From: Clavibacter michiganensis subsp. tessellarius
GTDB lineage: Bacteria > Actinomycetota > Actinomycetes > Actinomycetales > Microbacteriaceae
DNA length: 64,000 nucleotides
Reading direction: 5' to 3'
NCBI RefSeq assembly: GCF_021922985.1
Contig: NZ_CP040788.1
Location: 1,488,001-1,552,000 of the forward strand
Below, one piece after another: positions 8,940 through 16,842 of the stretch. Numbering within the stretch: the first letter of the stretch is position 1; each line of letters begins with the position of its first letter. A model generated the notes under the pieces. That model was not told where the DNA came from. It ran no database searches and was given only the letters and a program-made list of their open reading frames with translations. The position numbers and the translations under genes are program-made.

Positions 8940-8945
8940 GGATGC

Positions 8946-10091
8946 ATGACGGATCAGGCGACACCCACCGGTACCAACGAGGCGGGCGCCCCCGGCCGCT
9001 ACGTCGAGGAGGGGGAGTTCACCCGCGACACGAACTACATCGAGGACCGCATCCTCCGCGACGGATCCCAGGGCTGGCCCGTCGAGGCCGGCCGCTACCG
9101 CCTCGTCGCGGCGCGCGCGTGCCCGTGGGCGAACCGCTCCGTGATCGTCCGCCGCCTGCTCGGCCTCGAGGACGCCATCTCGCTCGGCCTCCCCGGCCCC
9201 ACGCACGACGCCCGCAGCTGGACCTTCGACCTCGACCCCGACGGCCGCGACCCGGTGCTCGGCACCGAGCGCCTCCAGGAGTCGTTCCTCGCGCGCTTCC
9301 CCGACTACCCGCGCGGGATCACGGTGCCGGCCCTCGTCGACATCCCCTCCGGCCAGGTCGTCACCAACGACTACCCCCAGATCACGCTCGACCTCTCCAC
9401 CGAGTGGACCGAGCACCACCGCGAGGGCGCGCCGGACCTCTACCCCGTCGCGCTGCGGGCGGAGATCGACGAGGTCGCCGACCTCGTCTTCCGCGACGTG
9501 AACAACGGCGTGTACCGCTGCGGCTTCGCGGGATCCCAGGAGGCGTACGAGAAGGCCTACGACCGCCTCTTCTCGCGCCTCGACTGGCTGAGCGACCGCC
9601 TCTCGACGCAGCGCTACCTCGTGGGCGACACGATCACCGAGGCCGACGTGCGCCTGTTCACCACGCTCGCCCGCTTCGACGCCGTGTACCACGGGCACTT
9701 CAAGTGCAACCGCCAGAAGCTCGACGAGATGCCGGTGCTCTGGGCGTACGCGCGGGACCTGTTCCAGACGCCCGGCTTCGGCGACACCATCGACTTCGTG
9801 CAGATCAAGCAGCACTACTACCTGACGCACACCGACATCAACCCGACCCGCGTCGTGCCCGTCGGCCCCGAGACGTGGGGCTGGCTCGAGCCGCACGGAC
9901 GCGAGGAGCTGGGCGGCCGCCCGTTCGGCGACGGCACCCCTCCGGGACCGGTCCGCGAGGACGAGCGCGTGCCCGAGGGCCACGGCGCCGTGCCGCGCGG
10001 CGGACGCACGACGCGCCCGTCGGAGGCGCGCGCCTCGGTCTCCGGCACGCCCGTGCCCGGATCGGCGGACGCCGCCGCGGACCGCTCCTGA
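8946..10091 (+). CDS. Xi-class glutathione S-transferase-like (glutathionyl-hydroquinone reductase family)
   Basis: A 381-residue member of the ECM4/YqjG family, which reductively removes thiol adducts from hydroquinones. The N-terminal thioredoxin-like half carries ARACPWANRS with the family's catalytic Cys (CPWA, about residue 60). The C-terminal helical half contains VNNGVYRCGFAGSQEAYE and YLVGDTITEADVRLF, the typical N-capping region. Actinobacteria generally use mycothiol instead of glutathione, so the natural thiol is uncertain. After residue about 325 a Pro/Gly/Arg-rich tail extends beyond the fold. It is probably translated from a leaderless mRNA. Its TGA overlaps the ATG of the next gene by one base. 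Confidence 0.92.
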   Translation: MTDQATPTGTNEAGAPGRYVEEGEFTRDTNYIEDRILRDGSQGWPVEAGRYRLVAARACPWANRSVIVRRLLGLEDAISLGLPGPTHDARSWTFDLDPDGRDPVLGTERLQESFLARFPDYPRGITVPALVDIPSGQVVTNDYPQITLDLSTEWTEHHREGAPDLYPVALRAEIDEVADLVFRDVNNGVYRCGFAGSQEAYEKAYDRLFSRLDWLSDRLSTQRYLVGDTITEADVRLFTTLARFDAVYHGHFKCNRQKLDEMPVLWAYARDLFQTPGFGDTIDFVQIKQHYYLTHTDINPTRVVPVGPETWGWLEPHGREELGGRPFGDGTPPGPVREDERVPEGHGAVPRGGRTTRPSEARASVSGTPVPGSADAAADRS

Positions 10092-10882
10092 TGGCGGCGC
10101 GCACGACCACCGGCACGCTCACCCCGCGGCGCCGGATCCTCGGCCTCGCCATCCGCCACGTCCCCGCCGTCGCGCGCTCCCTCCGCGGCACGCCCGCCGC
10201 GGGCACGCGCGTGGTCCGGTTCCCCGCCGGCCGGCAGGGTCCCCCGCTCGACGTGGCCGTCTGGACGCCGCCCGGGCACGACCGCTCGGCGACCGGATCC
10301 CCCGTGCTCGTCGTCCTCGCCCGGCACGACGGCGACTGGCTGCCCTCGACGCTCGCGAAGGACCTCCGCGCGGTCGTCGTCACGATGGCCCCGGAGGACG
10401 ACGCGCAGGCGCTCGCCGGCCTCTCCTGGATCGCCTCGCACGCCGCCGGCTGGAACGGGACGCCCGAGCGCCTCGGCATCCTCGGCGACGGGCCCGGCGC
10501 CGACCGGGCCCTGCGGATCACGGCCCTGGCGCGCGACGCCGACGGACCGGCCGTGCTGCGGCTCGTGCTCGTCAGCCCCTCGGGCGACGTGCCGAGCGAG
10601 CGGGCGGCCGACCGGCAGGGCCACGGCCTCGACCGGCTGCCGGACGCGCTCGTGCACGTGGGCGCCGCGGATCCGCGCATCGACCACGTCGTGGAGGGCG
10701 TGGCGGCGCTCAAGGCGGCGGGCACGAAGGCCCGGCTCGTGCGGATCCCGCGGGCCGACCAGGGCTGGCTCGCCTACCCGGCGGCGGATCCGGGCCTCGC
10801 GCGCCGGTCGCTCGACGAGATCGTCGCCTACCTGCGCCGCGGCCTCACCGAGGAGCGCGCGTTCGGGGTCGGCCCGGCGTAG
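10091..10882 (+). CDS. Degenerate alpha/beta-hydrolase (HSL/esterase-3 type), likely inactive
   Basis: A 263-residue protein that follows the hormone-sensitive-lipase-like hydrolase pattern along its length. The catalytic positions are changed. The oxyanion HGGGW motif reads HDGDW. The nucleophile elbow GDSAGG reads GDGPGA, with Ser replaced by Gly. The acid-containing GAADPRID is kept. The catalytic His region usually read as PHGF has become ADQGW. Ser and His of the triad therefore both look lost. The start overlaps the upstream GST-like stop (TGATG), so the two are translationally coupled, and a binding, scaffold or regulatory role is possible. Its last 38 bp overlap the convergent membrane-protein gene. 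Confidence 0.75.
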   Translation: MAARTTTGTLTPRRRILGLAIRHVPAVARSLRGTPAAGTRVVRFPAGRQGPPLDVAVWTPPGHDRSATGSPVLVVLARHDGDWLPSTLAKDLRAVVVTMAPEDDAQALAGLSWIASHAAGWNGTPERLGILGDGPGADRALRITALARDADGPAVLRLVLVSPSGDVPSERAADRQGHGLDRLPDALVHVGAADPRIDHVVEGVAALKAAGTKARLVRIPRADQGWLAYPAADPGLARRSLDEIVAYLRRGLTEERAFGVGPA

Positions 10883-11219
10883 GCGCGTCCTCCACCGGGA
10901 CCTTCACGAGGATCCCGGCGGCGATGAACACGATCGCGGCCACGTACTGCAGCGACTGCCACGTGACGGCCTCCACCGGGATCACGGCGACCGGGTTCCA
11001 CATCACCGCGACGGCCGCGAGCAGGGCCGCGCTCCACCAGCTGCGGGCGCGCACCGAGAACACGATCATGATGAGCGCGAGGATCGCCACCGCGAACCGG
11101 ACGACCGTGAACAGGTCGCCGTCGATCACCGCGAACCCGGCCAGCAGCACGATGGCGCCGAGGAGGCCCGGCGCGAGCGACGGACGGGTGAACGCGGGGG
11201 CGGCGGGGGTGCGGGTCAC
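10845..11219 (-). CDS. Small multi-pass membrane protein (DUF6804-like)
   Basis: A 124-residue protein with four predicted hydrophobic segments (about 17-33, 38-56, 62-80 and 87-105) and a Pro/Arg-rich C-terminal tail. The sequence AVMWNPVAVIP between helices 3 and 4 is typical of a widespread small membrane family whose role is unknown. The start is GTG. Its 3' end overlaps the end of the convergent hydrolase-like gene by 38 bp, an unusually tight tail-to-tail arrangement. A terminator separates it from the upstream pstS, so it is not part of a phosphate operon. Confidence 0.65.
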   Translation of the reverse strand: MTRTPAAPAFTRPSLAPGLLGAIVLLAGFAVIDGDLFTVVRFAVAILALIMIVFSVRARSWWSAALLAAVAVMWNPVAVIPVEAVTWQSLQYVAAIVFIAAGILVKVPVEDAPTPGRPRTRAPR

Positions 11220-11276
11220 CCGCCCAGTCTGCCAGCGGGCGCCGGGCGGAAGCCGCGCGCGCCTCCCCCACGCAGA

Positions 11277-11322
11277 AGGACGCCCCGCCTCGAACCCGGA
11301 TCGGGTGGAGGCGGGGCGTCCT
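11277..11322. terminator. Terminator downstream of pstS
   Basis: A perfect 15-bp stem, AGGACGCCCCGCCTC with GAGGCGGGGCGTCCT, around a 16-nt loop that holds a smaller CCCG/CGGG pair. It begins 14 bp after the pstS stop on the minus strand. Confidence 0.85.
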
Positions 11323-11336
11323 GCGCGCGGGTCGTG

Positions 11337-12434
11337 CTACTTGATGGACTCGACCGCGGTCTTCACCTGCGCGGCGACCGTCTCGGACAGCGGGGCGGCG
11401 CCGGCCTCGTCGGCCGCGACCTGCTGGCCCTCGGTGCTGGTCACGTAGCCCAGGTACGCCTTGACGAGCTCGCCGACGGCGGGGTCCTCGTACTCCTGGC
11501 AGGAGATGAGGTAGCTGACGAGGACGATCGGGTAGACGCCCGCGGCATCCGTCGTGTAGTCCAGGTCGAAGACGACGTCGTTCTCCTCGCGGCCCTCGGC
11601 CTCGGGGGACGCCTCGACGACGGCGGCGGCCGCCTCCGGGGAGAAGCCGACGAACTCGTCGCCGACCTTGATCTTCGCGACACCCAGGTCGCCGGCGCGC
11701 GACGCGTCCGCGTAGCCGATGACGTTGGTCCCGCCCGTGACGGCGTCGACGACGCCCGAGGTGCCCTGGGCCGCCTCGCCACCCTCGTAGGGCCAGACGC
11801 CCTTGGGCTCCGCGTCCCAGACGGACTCGGCCGTGGTGTTGAGGTACTTGGCGAAGTTCTCGGTGGTGCCCGAGTCGTCCGAGCGGTGCACGGCGGTGAT
11901 GGCGGCATCGGGCATCGTGGCGTCCGGGTTCAGGGCCGTGATGGCCGGGTCGTCCCACTTCGTGATGGTGCCCTTGAAGATGCCCGCGGCGGTGGCCGGG
12001 TCGAGGTTCAGCTCGTCGACGCCGTCGATCTGGAAGATCATCGCGATGGGCGAGATGTAGGCGGGGATGTCGATCGGCTTCGTGCCGTCGGCGCACTGGC
12101 CGAAGGTGCCGGTGAGCTCGTCGGTCTTGAGCGCGCGGTCGGAGCCGGCGAAGTTGGCGTTCTGGCCGCCGGCCATGAAGGCCTCGCGTCCGGCGCCGGA
12201 TCCGTCGGGCGAGTAGTTGATCGTGACGCCGGTGTTGGCCGTCTGGAAGGCCTTGGTCCAGGCCTCCTGAGCGGAGCCCTGCGACGAGGCGCCGATGCCG
12301 TTGAGGGTGCCCTCGAGGGTGGAGCCGGATGCGGCGCCTCCCTCGGCGGGGGCCTCGTTGGACGCGCAGGAGGAGAGGGCGAGGGCGACGGCGGCGGCGA
12401 GGGCCGCGGCGCCGGTGAGGCGGGTGCTGTTCAC
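11337..12434 (-). CDS. pstS: Phosphate ABC transporter substrate-binding lipoprotein PstS
   Basis: A 365-residue periplasmic-type binding protein anchored by lipid. The signal peptide ends in a lipobox ALSSC (Cys about residue 24). Downstream, GIGASSQGSAQEAW and YSPDGSGAGREAF correspond to the phosphate-binding loops of PstS, and HRSDDSGTTENFAKYL is a strong family signature. The mature start is Glu/Ala-rich. A terminator follows directly, and no pstC, pstA or pstB is in the window, so this copy is transcribed alone. Three 11-nt PHO-box units upstream indicate activation by PhoP under phosphate limitation. Confidence 0.95.
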   Translation of the reverse strand: MNSTRLTGAAALAAAVALALSSCASNEAPAEGGAASGSTLEGTLNGIGASSQGSAQEAWTKAFQTANTGVTINYSPDGSGAGREAFMAGGQNANFAGSDRALKTDELTGTFGQCADGTKPIDIPAYISPIAMIFQIDGVDELNLDPATAAGIFKGTITKWDDPAITALNPDATMPDAAITAVHRSDDSGTTENFAKYLNTTAESVWDAEPKGVWPYEGGEAAQGTSGVVDAVTGGTNVIGYADASRAGDLGVAKIKVGDEFVGFSPEAAAAVVEASPEAEGREENDVVFDLDYTTDAAGVYPIVLVSYLISCQEYEDPAVGELVKAYLGYVTSTEGQQVAADEAGAAPLSETVAAQVKTAVESIK

Positions 12435-12496
12435 GGGGGTGGAGCCTTCCAGGTGGATCGGGTGGTGGTCACTCGGCCGGTGCGGGGCCGTGGGCG

Positions 12497-12502
12497 ACGC
12501 TA
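12497..12502 (-). promoter_or_regulatory. -10 box of pstS
   Basis: TAGCGT on the minus strand, with the PHO box beginning 16 bp upstream so that it covers the -35 position. This gives a start near 12490 and a leader of about 56 nt. That is the expected geometry for a PhoP-activated promoter. Confidence 0.5.
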
Positions 12503-12518
12503 TGCAGGCGGATCCCCG

Positions 12519-12551
12519 GGGTGGGGTACGGGAGGTGGACGCCAGGTGGAC
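12519..12551 (-). promoter_or_regulatory. PHO box: three 11-nt direct units
   Basis: Read on the minus strand, the units are GTCCACCTGGC, GTCCACCTCCC and GTACCCCACCC, directly adjacent with an 11-nt period. This matches the actinobacterial PHO-box design (11-nt direct repeat units, GTTCACC-like core) bound by response regulator PhoP. The first two units are near consensus; the third is degenerate. Confidence 0.8.
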
Positions 12552-12555
12552 GCGA

Positions 12556-12579
12556 GCTTTCCCGCAGGTGCGGGAAAGC
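12556..12579. promoter_or_regulatory. Perfect inverted repeat beside the PHO box
   Basis: GCTTTCCCGC, loop AGGT, GCGGGAAAGC: 10-bp arms, 4-nt loop. It lies four bases from the PHO box, between divergent pstS and the alcohol dehydrogenase gene. It is too far from any stop codon to be an ordinary terminator, so a second regulator's operator is a reasonable guess. Confidence 0.5.
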
Positions 12580-12712
12580 GGATCGGGCCCGTGATTCCGG
12601 GCCTCGCCCCTCGAACTGGGGGCGTCGCGTGAGCGCCCGCGGCGCTCCGATACCGTGGACGGGTCCGTCGCGCATCGGTGACCGGACGCGCCCGCCGATC
12701 CCGAGGAGCCCC

Positions 12713-13753
12713 ATGCGCGCCGTCGTCTACGAGGAGTTCGGGGCGACGCCCGTCGTCCGCGAGCTGCCCGACCCCGTCCCCTCCCCCGCCGGCGTCGTCG
12801 TCCGCGTCGAGGCCACGGGCGTCTGCCGCAGCGACGCGCACGGCTGGCTCGGGCACGACGACGGCATCGCCCTCCCGCAGGTGCCGGGGCACGAGCTGGT
12901 GGGGCGGATCCACGCGGTCGGCCCCGAGGTCACCCGCTTCCACGTCGGCGACCGCGTCACCGTCCCGTTCGTCTGCGCGTGCGGCCGCTGCGAGGAGTGC
13001 CGCGCCGGGAACGGCCAGGTGTGCCGGGACCAGACGCAGCCGGGCTTCACGCACTGGGGCTCCTTCGCCGAGCTCGTCGCGCTGCACGACGCCGACGTCA
13101 ACCTGATCCCCGTGCCCGAGGGCCTCGACGCCGGAGCCGCCGCGCTCCTCGGCTGCCGCTTCGCCACGGCGTTCCGCGGGCTCGTGCACCGGGCGCGGAT
13201 CCAGCGCGGCGAGCGCCTGCTCGTCGTCGGCTGCGGGGGCGTCGGCCTCAGCGCCGTGATGATCGGGGTCGCGGTCGGCGCGGAGGTCATCGCGGTCGAC
13301 ATCGACCCGGCCGCCCTCGCGCGCGCCTCCGAGCTGGGGGCCGAGTACACGATCGACTCGTCCGGCCTCGCGGAGCCCGACGTGCTCGACGCGATCCGCG
13401 CGGTCTCCCCCGACGGCGTGCAGGTCTCCGTGGAGGCGCTCGGCCGCGAGTCCACGCTCCGGATCAGCCTGCTCGCTCTCGCGCCGACCGGCCGGCAGGT
13501 GCAGATCGGCCTCTTCGCGAGCGAGCCGACGGTGCCCGTGCCGTTCGTCATCGGCCAGGAGCTGAGCCTGCACGGCAGCCACGGCATGCCCGCGCACGAC
13601 TACCCGGAGCTGATGGCCATGGTCGCCTCGGGCGCGCTGAAGCCCGAGCTGCTCATCGAGCACCGCATCCCGCTGGAGGAGGCCCCGGCCGCGCTCGAGG
13701 CGCTCGCGTCGGGCGACCGCTCGGCCGGGATCACGCTGGTCGAGGTGGGCTGA
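12713..13753 (+). CDS. Zinc-dependent alcohol dehydrogenase (MDR family)
   Basis: A 346-residue medium-chain dehydrogenase. The catalytic zinc site is formed by GVCRSDAHGW and GHELVG, and a structural zinc site by CACGRCEECRAGNGQVC, which supplies four Cys. The Rossmann motif is VVGCGGVGLSAV (about residue 175), followed by AVDIDP, where the acidic residue favours NAD(H). It oxidises an alcohol or reduces an aldehyde; the substrate is not evident. Start ATG 12713 has GAGGAG seven bases upstream; longer in-frame starts lack support. It is divergent from pstS, with the PHO box between them but oriented toward pstS. Confidence 0.9.
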   Translation: MRAVVYEEFGATPVVRELPDPVPSPAGVVVRVEATGVCRSDAHGWLGHDDGIALPQVPGHELVGRIHAVGPEVTRFHVGDRVTVPFVCACGRCEECRAGNGQVCRDQTQPGFTHWGSFAELVALHDADVNLIPVPEGLDAGAAALLGCRFATAFRGLVHRARIQRGERLLVVGCGGVGLSAVMIGVAVGAEVIAVDIDPAALARASELGAEYTIDSSGLAEPDVLDAIRAVSPDGVQVSVEALGRESTLRISLLALAPTGRQVQIGLFASEPTVPVPFVIGQELSLHGSHGMPAHDYPELMAMVASGALKPELLIEHRIPLEEAPAALEALASGDRSAGITLVEVG

Positions 13754-13781
13754 GCGCAGGCCCGGCCCTGCCCGACCCCGG

Positions 13782-14792
13782 CTATCGCGACGCGTCGAAC
13801 CAGGCGGCGACCGCGGCGGTGATCCCGGCGTCGTCGACCGCGACGTCCGGCACGATGGGCACGCCGTAGCGCTTCCCCGTGCGGTCGGCGTCGACCGCGA
13901 CCGTGAGGTTCACGATCGCCCCGTCGACGAGGGTCCGGGGCGCGTTCGCGGTGCTGAACCCGTAGGTCGGCTGCCCGAAGGAGCGCACGCCCGCCTGGCC
14001 GACGAACGCGAGGGCGGCGGCCTCGCCGGAGCTCACGGTCGTCCCGTCGGTGAGCACCGCGATCGGCAGGCCCGCGGGCACCCGGCCCGCGGCGCTCGTC
14101 GCGACGACCCGCCCGTCGTCCGCGACGGCGCCCTCCTGCACCGTGACGGGCTCCGCGCGATCCGCGTACTCGAAGGACATGACACGGCCCTCGTCGAGGA
14201 GCGGCGACAGCGCGGCGAGCATCGGCCACATGTCCCCGCCGTGGTTCCCGCGCAGGTCCACGACCCAGCCGCGGGTCGTCGCGGGCGCGGCGGCCACGAG
14301 CGCCGGGGCGCCCGCGTCGACGTAGCGCTGACGGGACGCCTCGTCGCCGCCCAGGAGCCCGGGGACGACGATGGTCGTGATCCCGTCGGCCGTCGTGACC
14401 GTCGGCCGCGGCTCGGCCGCGGCCGACACCGGCGGGCTGTCGCCGAAGAGGGCCGCGGCATCCACGGGTCCGAGCACGGAGCTGTGCTCCCCGCCCAGCT
14501 CCTTCGCGGCCCCGGAGAGCGCCGGGTACGTGCCCGCGTAGGTGCGCGCCCGGGCCGCCTGCGCGTCCACCTGCGCCCGGACCTCCGCGACCCGCGCGGG
14601 ATCCGCCTGGAGCCCGTCGGCCATGAGGTCCACGGCCATGTCGGCGTAGCGCTGCGGCGACGGAGGGACGTCGAGGAGGCCGGCGCGCTCGAGGGACGGC
14701 GCGGCGGCCACGGTCCCCGCCAGCAGCACGACGACGAGGACCGCGAAGGAGACGGGAACGCGACCCAGGATCCGGGATCGACGCGTGGGCAC
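13782..14792 (-). CDS. Exported or membrane-anchored S41-family (C-terminal processing) peptidase-like protein
   Basis: About 336 residues from the GTG at 14792, which has a GGGTGGG ribosome-binding site; another GTG at 14816 would add eight residues. An Arg-rich N-terminus and one hydrophobic segment (about 10-30) act as signal anchor. The catalytic half has GWVVDLRGNHGGDMWPM and the serine motif DGTTVSSGEAAALAF. It is followed by FGQPTYGFSTAN and LTVAVDADRTGKRYG, as in S41 peptidases. No PDZ domain is visible, so it belongs to the short S41 group. It is divergent from the sensor kinase gene, with about 70 bp between starts. Confidence 0.82.
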   Translation of the reverse strand: MPTRRSRILGRVPVSFAVLVVVLLAGTVAAAPSLERAGLLDVPPSPQRYADMAVDLMADGLQADPARVAEVRAQVDAQAARARTYAGTYPALSGAAKELGGEHSSVLGPVDAAALFGDSPPVSAAAEPRPTVTTADGITTIVVPGLLGGDEASRQRYVDAGAPALVAAAPATTRGWVVDLRGNHGGDMWPMLAALSPLLDEGRVMSFEYADRAEPVTVQEGAVADDGRVVATSAAGRVPAGLPIAVLTDGTTVSSGEAAALAFVGQAGVRSFGQPTYGFSTANAPRTLVDGAIVNLTVAVDADRTGKRYGVPIVPDVAVDDAGITAAVAAWFDASR

Positions 14793-14865
14793 GCGCCCAC
14801 CCTGCCCGATGCGCACGCGGGCCGACGCGTCGTCTCCCCCGCCGCCGGGCTGCGATGCTGGCGGG

Positions 14866-16032
14866 GTGACCCGATCCCCCGCACGCCGCGCCCCGGGCGC
14901 CCTTCCGCGCCTCGTGCGCGTGGGCTACGGCGTCGCCCTCGGCGGCCTCGTCGTGCTCGACGCGGCGGTGTCCGGATCGCTCGGGCAGTGCATGTACCTC
15001 GTGGCCGTGGTCGCGCTGGCGGCGCTCGTCGCGCGCGGGCGGGTCCCCGCGTGGACGGTCGGCGCCGTCTCGGGGGCCGCGACGCTCGTGACCGTGCTGC
15101 TCGCCGCATCCGGGATCGCCGCGCCCTTCGCGCTCAGCGAGGGGCTCGTGCTGCTCGTCGCGGTCGTCGCGACCACGCGCCGAGCCGTCGGCGCGCGCGG
15201 CGCGGCGGCGGTCGCCCTCGTGGCGCTCGCGACCGCGATCCTCCCGATGCGGCTGCTGTCGGCGGACACCGCCACCTTCGGGATCCTGCTGGTCGCCGTG
15301 GTCGCGTGCGCGCTCGCCGTGGGCGCGACGCTGCGGAACGCGGACGCCGAGCGCCGCCTCGCCCTGGCGGTCGCCACCCAGCGCGAGCGCGACGGCCTGG
15401 CCCGCGACCTGCACGACGACTTCACGAACCGGGTGACCGGCATGATCCTCCTGGCGCAGGCCGCGCGGCGCCGCGTCGACGCCCCGGGCACCGAGCTCGA
15501 CGCGGACCTCGCGCGCATGGAGGAGTCCGGCGGCGCGGCGCTCGCGAGCATGCGGCGCTGGGTCCGCACGCTGCGCGACACGGGCGTGGAGCGCGATCCC
15601 GAGCTGGCCGACGGCGCCGAGGCGCCCGAGGACGAGATCCGCGCGCTCCTCGTCGGGTGGGAGGCGTCGGCGCCCGGCCGCCGCGTCGAGCTCCACGACC
15701 GGACAACGGCGGCCCTGCCCGCCGACGTGCGCGCGACGGCGACGCGGATCGTGCAGGAGTCGGTCACGAACGCGACCCGGCACGCGCCCGGCGCCGACCG
15801 GATCCGGGTGACGCTCGCCGAGGATCCGCATGCCGACGCCGTCGTCCTCACCGTCGTCAGCCCGCTCGACGCCACCGGCCGGGAGGGCGCCGACCCCGTG
15901 CCCGGATCCCCGGGCCTCGGCCTCGTCGGCATGCGCGAGCGCGCCGCGATCCTCGGCGGAAGCCTCGACGCGGGCCCCGTCGCGGGCACCTGGACCGTGC
16001 GCGCCGTGCTCCCCCGGGACGCCGGCGCATGA
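14866..16032 (+). CDS. NarL-type sensor histidine kinase
   Basis: A 388-residue two-component kinase. Residues about 15-150 hold five or six hydrophobic helices with little extracytoplasmic sequence, so it may sense membrane state. The HisKA_3 dimerisation motif reads LARDLHDDFTNRVTGM, with the phospho-accepting His. The ATP-binding domain has QESVTNATRHAP and GLGLVGMRERAAILGG. The GTG at 14866 is chosen because it follows GGCGGGG and matches the start of the hydrophobic region; an ATG at 14785 would add 27 poorly conserved residues. Its TGA overlaps the ATG of the response regulator. Confidence 0.9.
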   Translation: MTRSPARRAPGALPRLVRVGYGVALGGLVVLDAAVSGSLGQCMYLVAVVALAALVARGRVPAWTVGAVSGAATLVTVLLAASGIAAPFALSEGLVLLVAVVATTRRAVGARGAAAVALVALATAILPMRLLSADTATFGILLVAVVACALAVGATLRNADAERRLALAVATQRERDGLARDLHDDFTNRVTGMILLAQAARRRVDAPGTELDADLARMEESGGAALASMRRWVRTLRDTGVERDPELADGAEAPEDEIRALLVGWEASAPGRRVELHDRTTAALPADVRATATRIVQESVTNATRHAPGADRIRVTLAEDPHADAVVLTVVSPLDATGREGADPVPGSPGLGLVGMRERAAILGGSLDAGPVAGTWTVRAVLPRDAGA

Positions 16033-16673
16033 CGATCCGCGTGCTCCTCGCCGACGACCACCCCTCCGTGCTGCGCGGCCTCGAGGGGATCCTCGCGCGC
16101 GAGCCCGACATCGAGGTGGTCGCCTCCTGCGGCGACGGCCTCGCCGCGCTCGAGGCGGCCCAGCGCCTCCGGCCGGACGTCGCGGTCGTCGACGTCCGCA
16201 TGCCGCGCATGGACGGGCTCGAGCTCACGCGGCTGCTCGCCGGATCCCGGGCGCGCGTGCCCGTGAAGGTGGTCGTCGCGACGACCTTCGACCTCGACGA
16301 GTACGTCTACGGCGCCCTGCGCGCGGGCGCCTCCGGCTTCCTCCTCAAGGACGCCGGGGCGGCCCTCCTCGTCGAGGCCGTGCGGGCCGCGCACTCCGGC
16401 GACCAGCTGATCAGCCCGTCCGTCACGGTGCGCCTGCTGCAGCACCTCGCGCCGCGCTCCGCCGCCACGCTGCACCCGGACCTGACCGCCCGCGAGCTCG
16501 AGGTCGCGGCGCTCGTCGGGCGCGGCCGCACGAACGCGGAGGTCGGCGCGGAGCTCGTGATCTCGCTCGGCACCGTGAAGTCGCACCTCGGCTCCCTGCA
16601 GGCGAAGCTCGACGCCCGCAACCGCGTGGAGATCGCGGCGTGGGCGTGGAGCTCGGGGCTGCTGCGGCCCTGA
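16029..16673 (+). CDS. LuxR/NarL-family response regulator
   Basis: A 214-residue two-domain regulator. The receiver (1-120) has LLADDHPSV acidic residues, phospho-acceptor Asp in VAVVDVRMPRMDGLEL, and the Lys in GFLLKDA. A LuxR-type helix-turn-helix (about 145-205) contains LTARELEVAALVGRGRTNAE and LGTVKSHLGSLQAKL. It overlaps the kinase gene by four bases (ATGA), so the two are a cognate pair. Likely targets are nearby: the divergent S41 gene and the DUF418 gene, but nothing in the sequence proves this. Confidence 0.93.
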   Translation: MTIRVLLADDHPSVLRGLEGILAREPDIEVVASCGDGLAALEAAQRLRPDVAVVDVRMPRMDGLELTRLLAGSRARVPVKVVVATTFDLDEYVYGALRAGASGFLLKDAGAALLVEAVRAAHSGDQLISPSVTVRLLQHLAPRSAATLHPDLTARELEVAALVGRGRTNAEVGAELVISLGTVKSHLGSLQAKLDARNRVEIAAWAWSSGLLRP

Positions 16674-16842
16674 GGCGGTGGCCGGGTGGGTGCGTCCGAG
16701 CGGGCGGGTCCTAGCGGGCGCGCGGGCGCGCGGGGCCGGTCCGCGAGACCGGCCGAACGGCCGATGCCGCCCCGCGCGCTGGGCTCGAGCATGGACCACG
16801 GCGGTCGGCCCGAGACGCGGGCCCCGCCGACGAGAGGCCCGC

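Larger units (their letters stand above)
8577..8945. other. Intergenic region between divergent helicase and GST genes
   Basis: 369 bp without a supported gene. On the minus strand a TAAACT -10-like box (8776-8781) would give the helicase mRNA a leader of nearly 200 nt. On the plus strand a TAGGGT box serves the GST gene. Two copies of a 16-bp sequence (CGGGTCGCGGCGGGGC) lie at 8828-8843 and 8851-8866. I see no known RNA motif in the leader. Confidence 0.5.
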
